A stretch of DNA of 34,129 nucleotides from Synergistaceae bacterium (GCA_031274425.1 JAISQE010000120.1:1-34129); one strand, 5' to 3'. Shown: positions 8,437-17,023, counted from the first letter of the stretch. The notes: generated from the sequence alone by a model not told the origin. Translations and numbers: made by a program.

Positions 8437-10040
8437 CAGGACATGCCGGGCGGGAACATGTTGTCCGGGAACATGTTGTCTGGGAACATGTTGTCTGGAT
8501 TGAGGAGTCCGTCCGGGTCGAAAAAGTTTTTGACGGCGCGCGCCGCCTGGAGCTCCTCTTCGGGCATATAGCGCAGCAGGTTTCGTTTTATTTTGCCGAC
8601 GCCGTTTTCATCGGCCAGCCTGCCGCCCATGGCGATCGCATTTCTTGCCCAGGCGTCTATAAGGGCTTGGGCCTCCTCCACCTGCCCCAATGTTTCAGGG
8701 AAGAGGTTGACGTGCAGCCTGCCGATGGCGGCATGTCCGAAGACCGCCCCGGAGACGCCGCTTTCCTCCATTCCGCTCCGGTACATGACCGCGGCTTCCT
8801 CCAGGCGATCCAGCGGCGTCGTGAAGTCGGTCGACATTTTATGCACGCCTGGGCAATTCCGGCAGATATCGTCGATACGAGCGTTGGCGGCTTCGGGGAC
8901 GGCATGGCGGAACATCTTGAACTTCTGCATTTCGTCTTCGCCCTCCGCCGCCCAGGCGTCGTTTTCGTTCCCGCCGTGCGCGGCAAAAGTGTCCAGCAAG
9001 GACAAAAGCGTTTCCTCCATTATGTCGGAATTCCTCGCCGACAACTGGACATACACCGCTGCTTGATGTCCGGAGGAAATTTCCGGCACGACGCGCAATT
9101 GGGTCGTGTTCGTTTTCAGTTCCTCCACCAGATCCAACGAGGCGCGGTCGAAGAACTCCACGGCCTCGACGGAGGCGGAGTCGCCCCGCTCCGCGACGAC
9201 GGTTTGTGAAAACGCCAAAGCCTGAGAAAGCTCCGAAAAGAAAAACAGGATCCCCCAACGGACCAACGGCGCGGGGGCCAAACGCAAAGTGAGGTTCGTG
9301 ACGATACCCAACATTCCCTCGCTGCCGGCGATGAGGTCGAGAAGGTCCATCTTCTCGCGGGGAACCGGGCAGCGGCAAATCGGTCGGGCGCGGATCGGGT
9401 TCACGTTCAATCTCCGCCCGTCGGGGAGCGTGACGCCGTTTGCGTCGAAAAGGTGTTCGCCCCGCACGATCTTCCAGCTTCGGCCATCCGGCAGCGCCAG
9501 AGTCACGCTTTGTACGTGCTCCGCCATGCCGCCGTAGCGATAAGCGCTCAGGCCCTGAGCGTTGCAGGCGAACAGACCGCCTAAAGCAGCGGTGGTTTCG
9601 GTGGGGTCCGGCGGGAAGAACTGAGCGGGGGCTCGCTTCAGACGCGCGAGAGCGTCTTTCGAGCCCGCGTCCCAGCCGCGGGTGTCGAAATTTTTGCGCG
9701 TGAGGCAATGCGTCAGCTCCGACAGCGGCACGCCGGGATCGACGGTAACGTAAAAGCGGTCCTCGTCGTCCACGGAAAGCTGGGTGATCGAGTCCATTTT
9801 GATCATGCTGAGAATTCCCCCACGCGCGGGCGTCGCCGCCCCGGCGATACCCGTACGCGCGCCCTGTACGGTGAGCGGAGTTTTCGACGCCGTCATATAA
9901 CGCAACGCGTTTTCGACCTGCGCCGCGTCGACGGGAAAGGCAATTTCCTCCGCTTTGCCCGAAAAACGGGACTCGTCCTTCAGGTAAAGTTCGTATTGAT
10001 CGCTCACAGGCTTTCTGCCCCCGTTTGCGCTGGCGTTCAT
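8436..10040 (-). CDS. GlcD/D-lactate dehydrogenase-like FAD-linked oxidase
   Basis: This 534-residue flavoprotein of the FAD-binding type 4 (PCMH) family has the flavin-binding stretch FFPPDPTE (residues 141-148) and GGLFACNAQG (154-163), then a C-terminal oxidase domain ending in the family hallmark DPDGLLNPDNMF. Members oxidise 2-hydroxy acids such as D-lactate or glycolate. It overlaps etfA by four bases (ATGA), so the order etfB-etfA-dehydrogenase resembles lactate dehydrogenase/Etf complexes that pass electrons to EtfAB. The substrate is unknown; the sugar-type kinase upstream suggests a polyol- or sugar-derived hydroxy acid. The C-terminal NPDNMF motif has been multiplied by a 15-bp tandem repeat, giving three successive PDNMF units before the stop. 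Confidence 0.85.
   Translation of the reverse strand: MNASANGGRKPVSDQYELYLKDESRFSGKAEEIAFPVDAAQVENALRYMTASKTPLTVQGARTGIAGAATPARGGILSMIKMDSITQLSVDDEDRFYVTVDPGVPLSELTHCLTRKNFDTRGWDAGSKDALARLKRAPAQFFPPDPTETTAALGGLFACNAQGLSAYRYGGMAEHVQSVTLALPDGRSWKIVRGEHLFDANGVTLPDGRRLNVNPIRARPICRCPVPREKMDLLDLIAGSEGMLGIVTNLTLRLAPAPLVRWGILFFFSELSQALAFSQTVVAERGDSASVEAVEFFDRASLDLVEELKTNTTQLRVVPEISSGHQAAVYVQLSARNSDIMEETLLSLLDTFAAHGGNENDAWAAEGEDEMQKFKMFRHAVPEAANARIDDICRNCPGVHKMSTDFTTPLDRLEEAAVMYRSGMEESGVSGAVFGHAAIGRLHVNLFPETLGQVEEAQALIDAWARNAIAMGGRLADENGVGKIKRNLLRYMPEEELQAARAVKNFFDPDGLLNPDNMFPDNMFPDNMFPPGMS
8452..8496 (-). repeat. 15-bp tandem repeat (3 units), coding PDNMF
   Basis: Three consecutive units read GGGAACATGTTGTCC or GGGAACATGTTGTCT on the plus strand, differing at one base. 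They lie within the last codons of the FAD dehydrogenase and extend its terminal motif. Confidence 0.95.
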
Positions 10041-11125
10041 GAATTTGCCGTCCTTTTATTCGAGTTATTCGATTTCGAAATGATCCGTTCCAGTTCTTGC
10101 GCTACCGCGTTGCAATCTTCCACCACGCCGACGTCGCAATACTTAAAAATAAGCGCGTCCGGGTCGTTGTTGACGGCCGCCAGTACGTCGCTTTTTTCGA
10201 CGCCCGCCATGAACGGACCGGAGCCGGAGACCCCCATCGCCAGACAAAGTTTCGGCCGGACCACGTTCCCCGAAGCGCCGATCAGGTCTTTGTGTCTCAA
10301 CCACCCGTCCAGCACGGCCGGGCGCGTTCCTCCCAATTTGCCGCCCATCGATTCCGCAAGCCGACGCAACTGCTCTATGTGCTGCCGATGCCCTACACCT
10401 CTGCCGCCTACCACCACAACTTCCGCCGTTTCGATGCCTTCTTCCGCTTTTTCCGGCCGCAATCGAAGCTCCGTATGCCAGGGGGCGTCGAGGAGCCTCT
10501 CGACCGAGACGATTCTCTCGGGGGTTCTTTTCTCTTTGATATTTATGGGTTCGAAAGCCCCTTGAGCGACCGAAAGCACCCAGGGTTGGGCTTGCAGGTC
10601 GAATTGAGCCGTCAGGTTGGAACCATATGCCGCGCGGCCGACCGTCAGAACGTCCGTCATCGAGAGGGAGAGCGCCTCGGTGGCGCAGCTTCCCTCGATA
10701 CGCGCCGCAAGGCGTACCGCCAACTCGTTTCCAGCCAGGTCGGCGTAAAATAAAATCGCCTGCGGCCGAGATCGTTCGTACAAGCGCATCAGGGCGGGCA
10801 TCCATTCTTCCGTCGAACAAAGACGGGGTTCCTCGAAGACGACCTGACAGACTACGTCGACGGGGAGGGAGAAATTTTCAGGAGAAAAATTTTCAACAGA
10901 AAGATTTTCAGGAGAAAGATTTTCAACAGAAAGACTTTCATGAGAAAGGCTCTCATGAAACGGGTTTTCAGCGGCAAGGTTTTCGTTGGGCGACTCGCGG
11001 CCGAGGAGCCACAGCTCGGTCTCTAAAGAGGCGAAATGTGCCGCGCACGTCAAAAGCTCACGCGCCTGCGCATAACCTTTCCGCGACGCGAAAGCGGCGA
11101 CGGCGATTTTTGTGATCCCATTCAT
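10037..11125 (-). CDS. etfA: Electron transfer flavoprotein alpha subunit (divergent)
   Basis: This 362-residue alpha subunit has an N-terminal domain, then VVVGGRGVGHRQHIEQL and the FAD-binding domain with GASGNVVRPKLCLAMGVSGS and AAVNNDPDALIF. The canonical GQTGKTV and [10 protein letters not shown] motifs are altered, so it is a divergent, FixB-like member. The ATG at 11125 overlaps the etfB stop (ATGA); an upstream GTG at 11140 in the same frame is less likely. Residues of the N-terminal domain are interrupted by about 40 residues of pentapeptide-like repeats (ENLSP, ENFSP) encoded by a 120-bp array. There is no cysteine-rich ferredoxin-like extension. It should work with EtfB and the FAD dehydrogenase encoded either side. 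Confidence 0.9.
   Translation of the reverse strand: MNGITKIAVAAFASRKGYAQARELLTCAAHFASLETELWLLGRESPNENLAAENPFHESLSHESLSVENLSPENLSVENFSPENFSLPVDVVCQVVFEEPRLCSTEEWMPALMRLYERSRPQAILFYADLAGNELAVRLAARIEGSCATEALSLSMTDVLTVGRAAYGSNLTAQFDLQAQPWVLSVAQGAFEPINIKEKRTPERIVSVERLLDAPWHTELRLRPEKAEEGIETAEVVVVGGRGVGHRQHIEQLRRLAESMGGKLGGTRPAVLDGWLRHKDLIGASGNVVRPKLCLAMGVSGSGPFMAGVEKSDVLAAVNNDPDALIFKYCDVGVVEDCNAVAQELERIISKSNNSNKRTANS
10875..10994 (-). repeat. 15-bp tandem repeat (8 units) inside etfA
   Basis: Eight 15-bp units of the type TTTTCAGGAGAAAGA or TTTTCAACAGAAAGA (plus strand) run without a break. The four at the low-coordinate end are nearly identical, and they decay towards 10994. In frame they encode five-residue repeats such as S-x-E-N-L/F. 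The unit has no visible relation to flanking etfA sequence. Confidence 0.95.
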
Positions 11126-11958
11126 GATTTCAACGCACATGACCGCAAAACTTCTTCAAGGCAGGAATCGTACAGCGACCGAGCTTTTTCCTCCGCCGAT
11201 TCGCCCTGGATAAAGCGGCATTCTCTTTGAATTTTTTTGAGGGAAAGACCCGTTTGGATCACCTTGGGCGGTCTCCTTTCATCGGGCGGAACAAGGCTTT
11301 CCCCTGGAACAAGGAGAACGCTTTTTTTTGAAACGTTCATCCGCTCGCGCAGCGTGGGCACCCGCAGGTAAGGGTGCGCCGCGTTGCCCACCCCCAGCAC
11401 GGCCGAGGTCGTGATCGTTTGTTCGAGGAGGCCGTCGTCCACCAAACTGGCGACGCGCACGCCCCCTTCGACGCGGGAAGCGTCGATCACGTTGAGCACA
11501 CAGGGGAGGCCCAACTTCTCGGCCATCAAGAGGTGGGTCTGCCCGTTATCTCCCAGGTTGGCCTGTTGGCCAGTGAGAATCAAATCGAAAAAATTCTCCA
11601 AACGTTCGGCATTTTTGACGAAGCCGCAAATCATGTCGGCTACCAGGTCCGGCCGAAAGCGCAGATCCTCCCTACAGGCCGCATGCACGACGCGAGCGTA
11701 CCCTATCGCGAACAAATTTTTCGCTATATGGTCTTCGATATCCTCGTCGACGGTGAGAGCGGTCAACTCCGATTCCCCGCCGAGAGCTTTCACGTCGTCC
11801 GAGATGCGCAGCGCGAGTTCGAGCGCCGATTCGTCGTACATGCCCAGCGTTTTTTTCATAAACGAAGGAGGTCGGCCGTCCTCCATGCGATTCCATTCAT
11901 CGGTCGTCATTTCATCCAGGTTCCAGGTCGTTTTGAAACAGGCAAGCAATCTTACCAA
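11122..11958 (-). CDS. etfB: Electron transfer flavoprotein beta subunit (divergent)
   Basis: This 278-residue beta subunit has the ETF nucleotide-binding fold: DESALELALRI near 42-52, ELTALTVDED, and TGQQANLGDNGQTHLLMAEKLG at about 129-150 in place of the canonical GKQAIDGDTAQVG. The absence of that canonical stretch separates it from the second EtfB in this window, which has it. The reading frame starts at a TTG (11958) preceded by AAAGGAAAA, with no ATG nearby. A (CTGAA)n-type array lies immediately upstream of that ribosome binding site. The stop overlaps the etfA start. Confidence 0.9.
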   Translation of the reverse strand: MVRLLACFKTTWNLDEMTTDEWNRMEDGRPPSFMKKTLGMYDESALELALRISDDVKALGGESELTALTVDEDIEDHIAKNLFAIGYARVVHAACREDLRFRPDLVADMICGFVKNAERLENFFDLILTGQQANLGDNGQTHLLMAEKLGLPCVLNVIDASRVEGGVRVASLVDDGLLEQTITTSAVLGVGNAAHPYLRVPTLRERMNVSKKSVLLVPGESLVPPDERRPPKVIQTGLSLKKIQRECRFIQGESAEEKARSLYDSCLEEVLRSCALKS

Positions 11959-11973
11959 AATCGATGTTTTCCT

Positions 11974-12043
11974 TTCAGTTCAGTTCAGTTCAGTTCAGTG
12001 CAGTTCAGTGCAGTTCAGTGCAGTGCAGTGCAGTTCAGTGCAA
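11974..12043. repeat. Pentanucleotide array (TTCAG/TGCAG, 14 units)
   Basis: Fourteen contiguous 5-bp units: five TTCAG, then a mixture of TGCAG and TTCAG ending TGCAA. It fills most of the gap between the FGGY kinase stop (12067) and etfB. On the coding (minus) strand it ends 2 bases or less before the AAAGGAAAA ribosome binding site of etfB. Confidence 0.95.
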
Positions 12044-12066
12044 TTTAACGCAATGCTTTGAAAATC

Positions 12067-13560
12067 TTACTGCGGCCAGTTCAAGGAGCGATCGAGAGCG
12101 GTTCGCCAGACGCCGAACTGTTTTTCGTACCTCTGCATTTCCTCCGCGTTCGACGAAAAAGCCTGTACGCCATGGTGATAGAGAGCGTCGAACGTGTCTT
12201 CGTCCCACAGGCCGCCGTACATCCCCGCAATCTCGGCCGTTCCCAGCGCCGTCAGCTCCACCGTGCTTGGGCGCTTCAATTCGCGTTTCAGAACGGAAGA
12301 CAGTATCCGGCAGAAGATGTCGCTGTTTGCGAGTCCTCCGTCGATCCGCATGTTGTTGATGTCGATGCCCAGCTCATCGGTCATGGCGTCCGCGATGTAA
12401 CGAATGAAAAACGCGATCCCCTCCAGCGTGCCCCTCATGATGTGCTCTCTTCCGCAGGCCTCTGAGATACCCATTATAGCGGCTCGGGCGCTAGGGTCCC
12501 GTTTCGGATGAATCATGCCGAACAATGTAGGCAGCACCACCAGGTCCCGCGAGCTTTCCACCTTGGAGGCCAGGGCGTCGATTTCCTTATAACTCTCAAG
12601 CCCGAACAGCTTTTTGATCCATCGTTGGAACGTCCCCGTGGTGGGGGCGTAACACTCCGCCACGTACGTCGGGATGCCCTTCAGCCTCCAAGCCAGCAGA
12701 ATCGAGTGCGTGAGGCCGGGCGGCAGGCTTTCGCGCCCGATGTTCAGATCCAGAAACGCTCCGGTCCCGTTGGTGCACTTGCAATCTCCACGGTCGGTGA
12801 CCCGCTGCGCGAAAAGCGACGCGTGCTGGTCCGCGATCACACAGGTAATGGGGATCTCGGCTCCGAAGAGCTTTTTGTCGGTGACGCCGTAAAACGCCGA
12901 GTTATCCAGCACTTGAGGCAGATTATGAAAAGGCAGCTCCAGGTATTCGAACAGTCGCTCGGTAGGTTGAAAATGGTGAAAATCCACTATCCCGTTCAAC
13001 ATGGCGTGATCGATACTGTTGTGATAATTTTTGCAACCGGTCAGCCGGTACACCAGCCAACTGTCCACGGAGCCGTAGATTACGCTTCCGTTCACGAGGC
13101 GCTCGTGAAACCCTTCGATGTTTTCGTCCATCCACTTGATGATGAAAATGCCGCTGGTCGCTTTGCTGCGCCCCAGCTCTTTAAAAACGAAATCCATCAT
13201 TCCGTCCCTTTGGAGTCTATCCGTCAAGTAGCCGAGTCGGGTGTCCTGCCAGCTGACGGCCCTTCCCACGGGTTTGCCGGAGTCCTTCTCCCAGGCGAGC
13301 AGCGTGGAACGTTGGGCGCCGATTCCCATACAGGCAATCTCGTTCGACTCGATTCCGGCTTTTTGGATAGCCTCAAGACAGGCCTCCACGCTCTTTTTGA
13401 AGATCTCCTCGCCGTCCAACTCGGCTCTGCCGCAGCTCGTGCTGTACAAATCGAGCTCTCGATAACTCCGAGAAACGACTTTCAGGTTTTTATCGAAGAT
13501 AAAGGCCTTCGTTCCCGTGGTTCCCTCGTCCACAACCAAAACATGTGTTTTTTCGCTCAT
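12067..13560 (-). CDS. FGGY-family carbohydrate kinase (glycerol kinase-like)
   Basis: This 497-residue ATP-dependent kinase of the actin/hexokinase-like fold has an N-terminal phosphate-binding motif VVDEGTTGTKAFIFD, then VSWQDTR, the adenosine-region loop CTNGTGAFLDLN, and a C-terminal IDGGLANSDIFCRILS with ALGTAEIAGMYGG. Length and motifs fit the FGGY family; glycerol kinase is the nearest relative by eye, but the substrate is not settled by sequence. The ATG is preceded by AGGGAG. It lies between the LIV-type transporter genes and etfB, all on one strand, so it probably phosphorylates the imported compound before oxidation. Confidence 0.85.
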   Translation of the reverse strand: MSEKTHVLVVDEGTTGTKAFIFDKNLKVVSRSYRELDLYSTSCGRAELDGEEIFKKSVEACLEAIQKAGIESNEIACMGIGAQRSTLLAWEKDSGKPVGRAVSWQDTRLGYLTDRLQRDGMMDFVFKELGRSKATSGIFIIKWMDENIEGFHERLVNGSVIYGSVDSWLVYRLTGCKNYHNSIDHAMLNGIVDFHHFQPTERLFEYLELPFHNLPQVLDNSAFYGVTDKKLFGAEIPITCVIADQHASLFAQRVTDRGDCKCTNGTGAFLDLNIGRESLPPGLTHSILLAWRLKGIPTYVAECYAPTTGTFQRWIKKLFGLESYKEIDALASKVESSRDLVVLPTLFGMIHPKRDPSARAAIMGISEACGREHIMRGTLEGIAFFIRYIADAMTDELGIDINNMRIDGGLANSDIFCRILSSVLKRELKRPSTVELTALGTAEIAGMYGGLWDEDTFDALYHHGVQAFSSNAEEMQRYEKQFGVWRTALDRSLNWPQ

Positions 13561-13572
13561 GCTGCGCTCCCT

Positions 13573-13602
13573 TTTTCATTCCGAAGATTTTCATTCCGAA
13601 GA
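13573..13602. repeat. 15-bp tandem repeat (2 identical units), non-coding
   Basis: TTTTCATTCCGAAGA is repeated twice without a mismatch in the 58-base gap between livF and the kinase. On the coding strand it directly abuts the kinase ribosome binding site. Confidence 0.95.
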
Positions 13603-13618
13603 GTGGGGCTTGTCGATT

Positions 13619-14329
13619 TTATAGACCAAGATATGCCGCTTTCACATGTGCGTTGTCGCGCAATTCCGCCCCGGATCCCTCCAGGGCCAGTTCGCCGTTT
13701 TCGATGACGTACCCGTAGTCGACGATCTTCAACGCTTGGTTGACGTTCTGCTCCACGAGAAGAATGCTGACGCCTTCGCCATTCAGTTTTTTTACGGTCT
13801 GCATTAGCGTCTCCACGACGATCGGAGCAAGTCCCAGGGAAAGTTCGTCGATCATCAAGAGTTTGGGATCGCTCATCAGGCCTCGGGCAATGGTGAGCAT
13901 TTGCTGTTCCCCTCCGCTGAAGGTTCCGGCGATGCGATTGCGATTTTCTCCGAGCACGGGAAAAAGCTGAAACATCCGCTCGATATTCCTGTCGATGCGA
14001 GCGGCGTCTTCTTTGAAGCGGTAGGCCCCCATCTTCAGGTTCTCCAGCACCGTCATCTCATAAAAGAGTTTTTTTCCCTCCGGCACCAACGCAATACCCA
14101 AGGCGGCAACCGCTTTCGGCTGCCAGCCGGTGATGTCCCGGCCCTCGAACTCTATCTTTCCGGCGCACGGTTTGTCCAGACCGGAGATGGCGCGTAAAAG
14201 GGTGCTTTTCCCCGCGCCGTTGGCGCCGACCACAGCCACCAAACGCCCCTCGTCGATCGCAACGTGGATTCCCTCCAGCACCCTAAGCCCATCCACGACA
14301 ACACATAAATTCGTGATTTTAAGAAGCAT
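13619..14329 (-). CDS. livF: LIV-type ABC importer ATPase LivF
   Basis: This 236-residue ATP-binding subunit of a branched-chain amino acid (HAAT) family importer has Walker A GANGAGKST, ABC signature FSGGEQQ, Walker B LLMIDE and an H-loop-like ending typical of LivF, which closes with AYLGL. It overlaps livG by eleven bases. It pairs with LivG as the cytoplasmic motor for LivHM. With a kinase and dehydrogenase downstream, the substrate need not be an amino acid. Confidence 0.93.
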   Translation of the reverse strand: MLLKITNLCVVVDGLRVLEGIHVAIDEGRLVAVVGANGAGKSTLLRAISGLDKPCAGKIEFEGRDITGWQPKAVAALGIALVPEGKKLFYEMTVLENLKMGAYRFKEDAARIDRNIERMFQLFPVLGENRNRIAGTFSGGEQQMLTIARGLMSDPKLLMIDELSLGLAPIVVETLMQTVKKLNGEGVSILLVEQNVNQALKIVDYGYVIENGELALEGSGAELRDNAHVKAAYLGL

Positions 14330-15044
14330 CGTACTCTTCCCCCAAATACGCTTTCACCACCAACGGGTTCTTGGAGAGTTCGTTCGGTTTGCATTCCGCG
14401 ATGACCTTGCCGTAGTCCAGTACGTACACTCGTTCGCAGATGCTCATGATCACTTTGATGACATGCTCGATGATGAGAAAAGTCGTTTTCAGCTCCCGAT
14501 GAATCTGGAGGGTCAAATCGACCATCTCCGAGACCTCGGTGGAGTTCAGGCCGGCAAAGAGTTCGTCCAACAGCAGGAGTTCGGGTTGAGTGGCCAGAGC
14601 GGCCGTCAACTCCACGCGCTTGCGGTCGAACATCGTCAGTTTATCGATCAAAGTGCTCTCTTTTCCCGCAAGCCCCGTGAACGCGATGAGTTTCTCGGCT
14701 TCCTGCCGCGCGGCGCTTTTGTTCATGGTGCGGCAGTACGCGCCGATCATCACGGACTCCAATACGTCCAAGCGGGGGAAGAGCTGCGCGTGTTGAAAAG
14801 TGCAGGCGATGCCGGCTTTGTTGATTCTGGAAGTTCGCAGCTTCGTCAATTCCTTGCCCTTGAAGCGAATGGAACCCGAGTCGGGTCTCACGAAACCGTC
14901 GATGATCTGGAACAAGGTGGATTTGCCCGCGCCGTTCGGTCCGATCAACCCCACAATTTCGTGCTGATTCATGTGCAGGCTGACGTCCGAGTTCGCCACT
15001 AAGCCGCCGTATCGCTTGGTGATTCCGTCGATCTCGAAAAACAT
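14319..15044 (-). CDS. livG: LIV-type ABC importer ATPase LivG (atypical signature)
   Basis: This 241-residue ATPase has Walker A GPNGAGKST (residues 35-43), the LivG-typical FQHAQLFP Q-loop, Walker B LLLLDE and H-loop IIEH. The ABC signature position reads LTMFDRKRVEL (136-146) rather than LSGGQ-like sequence, which may weaken or alter ATP closure on that face. Some LivG subfamilies also vary here. GGAGGGG lies upstream of the ATG. It starts 4 bases after the livM stop. Confidence 0.92.
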   Translation of the reverse strand: MFFEIDGITKRYGGLVANSDVSLHMNQHEIVGLIGPNGAGKSTLFQIIDGFVRPDSGSIRFKGKELTKLRTSRINKAGIACTFQHAQLFPRLDVLESVMIGAYCRTMNKSAARQEAEKLIAFTGLAGKESTLIDKLTMFDRKRVELTAALATQPELLLLDELFAGLNSTEVSEMVDLTLQIHRELKTTFLIIEHVIKVIMSICERVYVLDYGKVIAECKPNELSKNPLVVKAYLGEEYDAS

Positions 15045-15048
15045 GGCG

Positions 15049-16050
15049 TCATTTCCCCTCCGGCCGCGCGGCGGCTTCTATGTTTTTTGCGGGAGTCAGC
15101 GCCGCGATCGCCATGCCGAAGGAACGTTTGAGGTTGATGCTGACGATTCCGTTCGGCCTGAACAGCATAAAGACGATCAAGATGACGCCGTACAACGCCG
15201 TGGCCAAGGGTGCGTACCTCGCCCCCAGCGTACCCCGGATGAATTCTTCGAGTAAAATCAAAACCGAGCCCCAAATGGGTCCCCAAGCGTACCCCATGCC
15301 GCCGATGATGGTCACCATGATGATCTTTTCCGAAATGAGGGGAGAAAGATAGTTGGGGTCCACTACCTGGATGTAGTAGGTGATGAACGATCCCACAACC
15401 GACGCGAGCATCGCGGCGATGATGGAGGAGATGGTTTTGTATCTCACCACGTCCACTCCCAGCGAGCGCGCCAGATGAATGTTTTCGCGGATGGCGACGA
15501 ACATGCTGCCCATGCGCGAGCGCCGTAGGTATGCGAAAAATATGGAGACGGCCACGGCCAGGCCGATCGCCACGTAGAAAAACACCATGCGGCTCACGAT
15601 GGGGCGAAAAATTTTCAGCCCGGTGATGCTGTTGGTGACTGGAGTCCACTGCATCGCGACGGTGCGAATGACCTGAGCAAGGGCGATCGTGGATATCGTA
15701 AAAAAGAAACCGGTCAATCTCGAACTGATGGCGCCAAGCAGCAAACCGAAAAAGGCCGAGAGAACGATCCCGGCGGCCAAGCCCACAAAGGGGTTCAAAC
15801 CGAGCTTCACCATAGCGACCGCCAACGAGTATCCGCCCAAAGCGTAAAAGGTGGCGTGTCCCAGAGAGAACATTCCCGTGAGGCCCGACAAAATATTCCA
15901 TGTTTGCGCCAGGGCGATATAAGACGCCACCATGATGACCAGATGCATCGGCAACAACGCAGCGCCGCCTTTGTAAAAAAACGGGATGAGCAGCACTGGA
16001 GTGATCAATATGCATACAACTATGTTTTTTGGGGTTATCCAGTTTTGCAC
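15049..16050 (-). CDS. livM: LIV-type ABC permease LivM
   Basis: This 333-residue inner-membrane permease has about eight to ten hydrophobic segments. The family motif LSGLTGMFSLGHATFYALGG sits near residues 54-73, and GGMGYAWGPIWGS near 250. The start is GTG with AGGAGG 9 bases upstream. It forms the translocation pore with LivH. Confidence 0.93.
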   Translation of the reverse strand: MQNWITPKNIVVCILITPVLLIPFFYKGGAALLPMHLVIMVASYIALAQTWNILSGLTGMFSLGHATFYALGGYSLAVAMVKLGLNPFVGLAAGIVLSAFFGLLLGAISSRLTGFFFTISTIALAQVIRTVAMQWTPVTNSITGLKIFRPIVSRMVFFYVAIGLAVAVSIFFAYLRRSRMGSMFVAIRENIHLARSLGVDVVRYKTISSIIAAMLASVVGSFITYYIQVVDPNYLSPLISEKIIMVTIIGGMGYAWGPIWGSVLILLEEFIRGTLGARYAPLATALYGVILIVFMLFRPNGIVSINLKRSFGMAIAALTPAKNIEAAARPEGK

Positions 16051-16062
16051 CTGCTTTGCCTC

Positions 16063-16947
16063 CTATACCGCTCGCGAAATACTTTTTGAGGATACGAACA
16101 CGCCGTTGGGCAGGAAGGTGAGGATGATGACGAAAAGAATAAAGAGAATCGCGTCGTGCCAGGTTGCGGCAAATATATTCGCCATCGTCGAAATGAGGCC
16201 GACCAAGAGCCCCGCGTAAAACCCACCCTTCAGGTTCCCCATGCCGGCGATCACGCACACCAAAAAACCGATCAGCTGGTAATAATGGCCGGCGGTCGGT
16301 TCCAGAACGAACTGCAGCGAGATCATAATGGAGGCGATGGCCGTGATGACAAAGCTGATGCCGAAACCGACGTTGATTATTCTCTCCGCGTCCACCCCCA
16401 CCACGGAAGCAGCTTCTTTTTGCTGCACGACGGCCCGGATTGTCATGCCGAGCCAAGTACGCTTCAAAAACATGGAAAAACCGATGAGAACCGCGGACGA
16501 AACAGCAAAGGTAAGAAGGTTCAGTTTGCTGATGACCAAAATTCCCTCCGGGAATGGAATTTTCCAAGTCGGAGGAATGCCGGCAAGTAAACTCCTCGGC
16601 AAAGCGCCGACGATGAAAAGGACTACGCTCTCAAGCACCAGCGCGACTCCGGACGTGATGATGATCTGCACATTGGGATCCGCGCTCTTGAGCAGCGTCG
16701 CGCGCAAGAGATAACCGATAAAAAAATAAAGCACGATCAGAATCGGCACGACCGCCATCGCGTGCAGCCCCAAGTGATTCACGCCGGCGTACATAATATA
16801 CATGCCGACCATCACGAACGCTCCATAGGAGAAGTTCATCATCCTCAGAGCGCCGAACTGAAAAGAAAACGCGGCCGAGACTAGGCCAAACAAGCTGCCG
16901 GTACAGAGACCATTGATCACTATTGTCGTCCATATCGCCAAGTTCAC
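16063..16947 (-). CDS. livH: LIV-type ABC permease LivH
   Basis: This 294-residue membrane permease of the LivH family has hydrophobic segments throughout, NGLCTGSLFGLVSAAFS near the N-terminus, and GMGNLKGGFYAGLLVGL in the coupling region. The start is GTG preceded by GGGGGGA. It is separated from the binding-protein gene upstream by a hairpin at 16968-17001. Confidence 0.93.
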   Translation of the reverse strand: MNLAIWTTIVINGLCTGSLFGLVSAAFSFQFGALRMMNFSYGAFVMVGMYIMYAGVNHLGLHAMAVVPILIVLYFFIGYLLRATLLKSADPNVQIIITSGVALVLESVVLFIVGALPRSLLAGIPPTWKIPFPEGILVISKLNLLTFAVSSAVLIGFSMFLKRTWLGMTIRAVVQQKEAASVVGVDAERIINVGFGISFVITAIASIMISLQFVLEPTAGHYYQLIGFLVCVIAGMGNLKGGFYAGLLVGLISTMANIFAATWHDAILFILFVIILTFLPNGVFVSSKSISRAV

Positions 16948-16967
16948 AGTCTATCCCCCCGATTTTT

Positions 16968-17001
16968 CCAGGTATGAACGCGTGCGTCCGCTCATACCTG
17001 G
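16968..17001 (-). promoter_or_regulatory. Intercistronic hairpin between livK and livH
   Basis: This is a perfect 10-bp inverted repeat, CCAGGTATGA and TCATACCTGG, with a 14-base loop. On the minus strand no T-run follows, so it is more likely an mRNA-stabilising or attenuating hairpin than a classical terminator. It would favour excess binding protein over permease. Confidence 0.6.
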
Positions 17002-17023
17002 ATGAATGCCATTATCTTCAGAT

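Noticed and set aside
10875-10994. CRISPR array
   Set aside because: Units are contiguous with no spacers, are in a reading frame, and no cas genes are present.
8436-11958. Ferredoxin-bearing bifurcating Etf complex
   Set aside because: No clustered-cysteine iron-sulphur motif is seen in either EtfA or the dehydrogenase, so bifurcation cannot be claimed from sequence alone.
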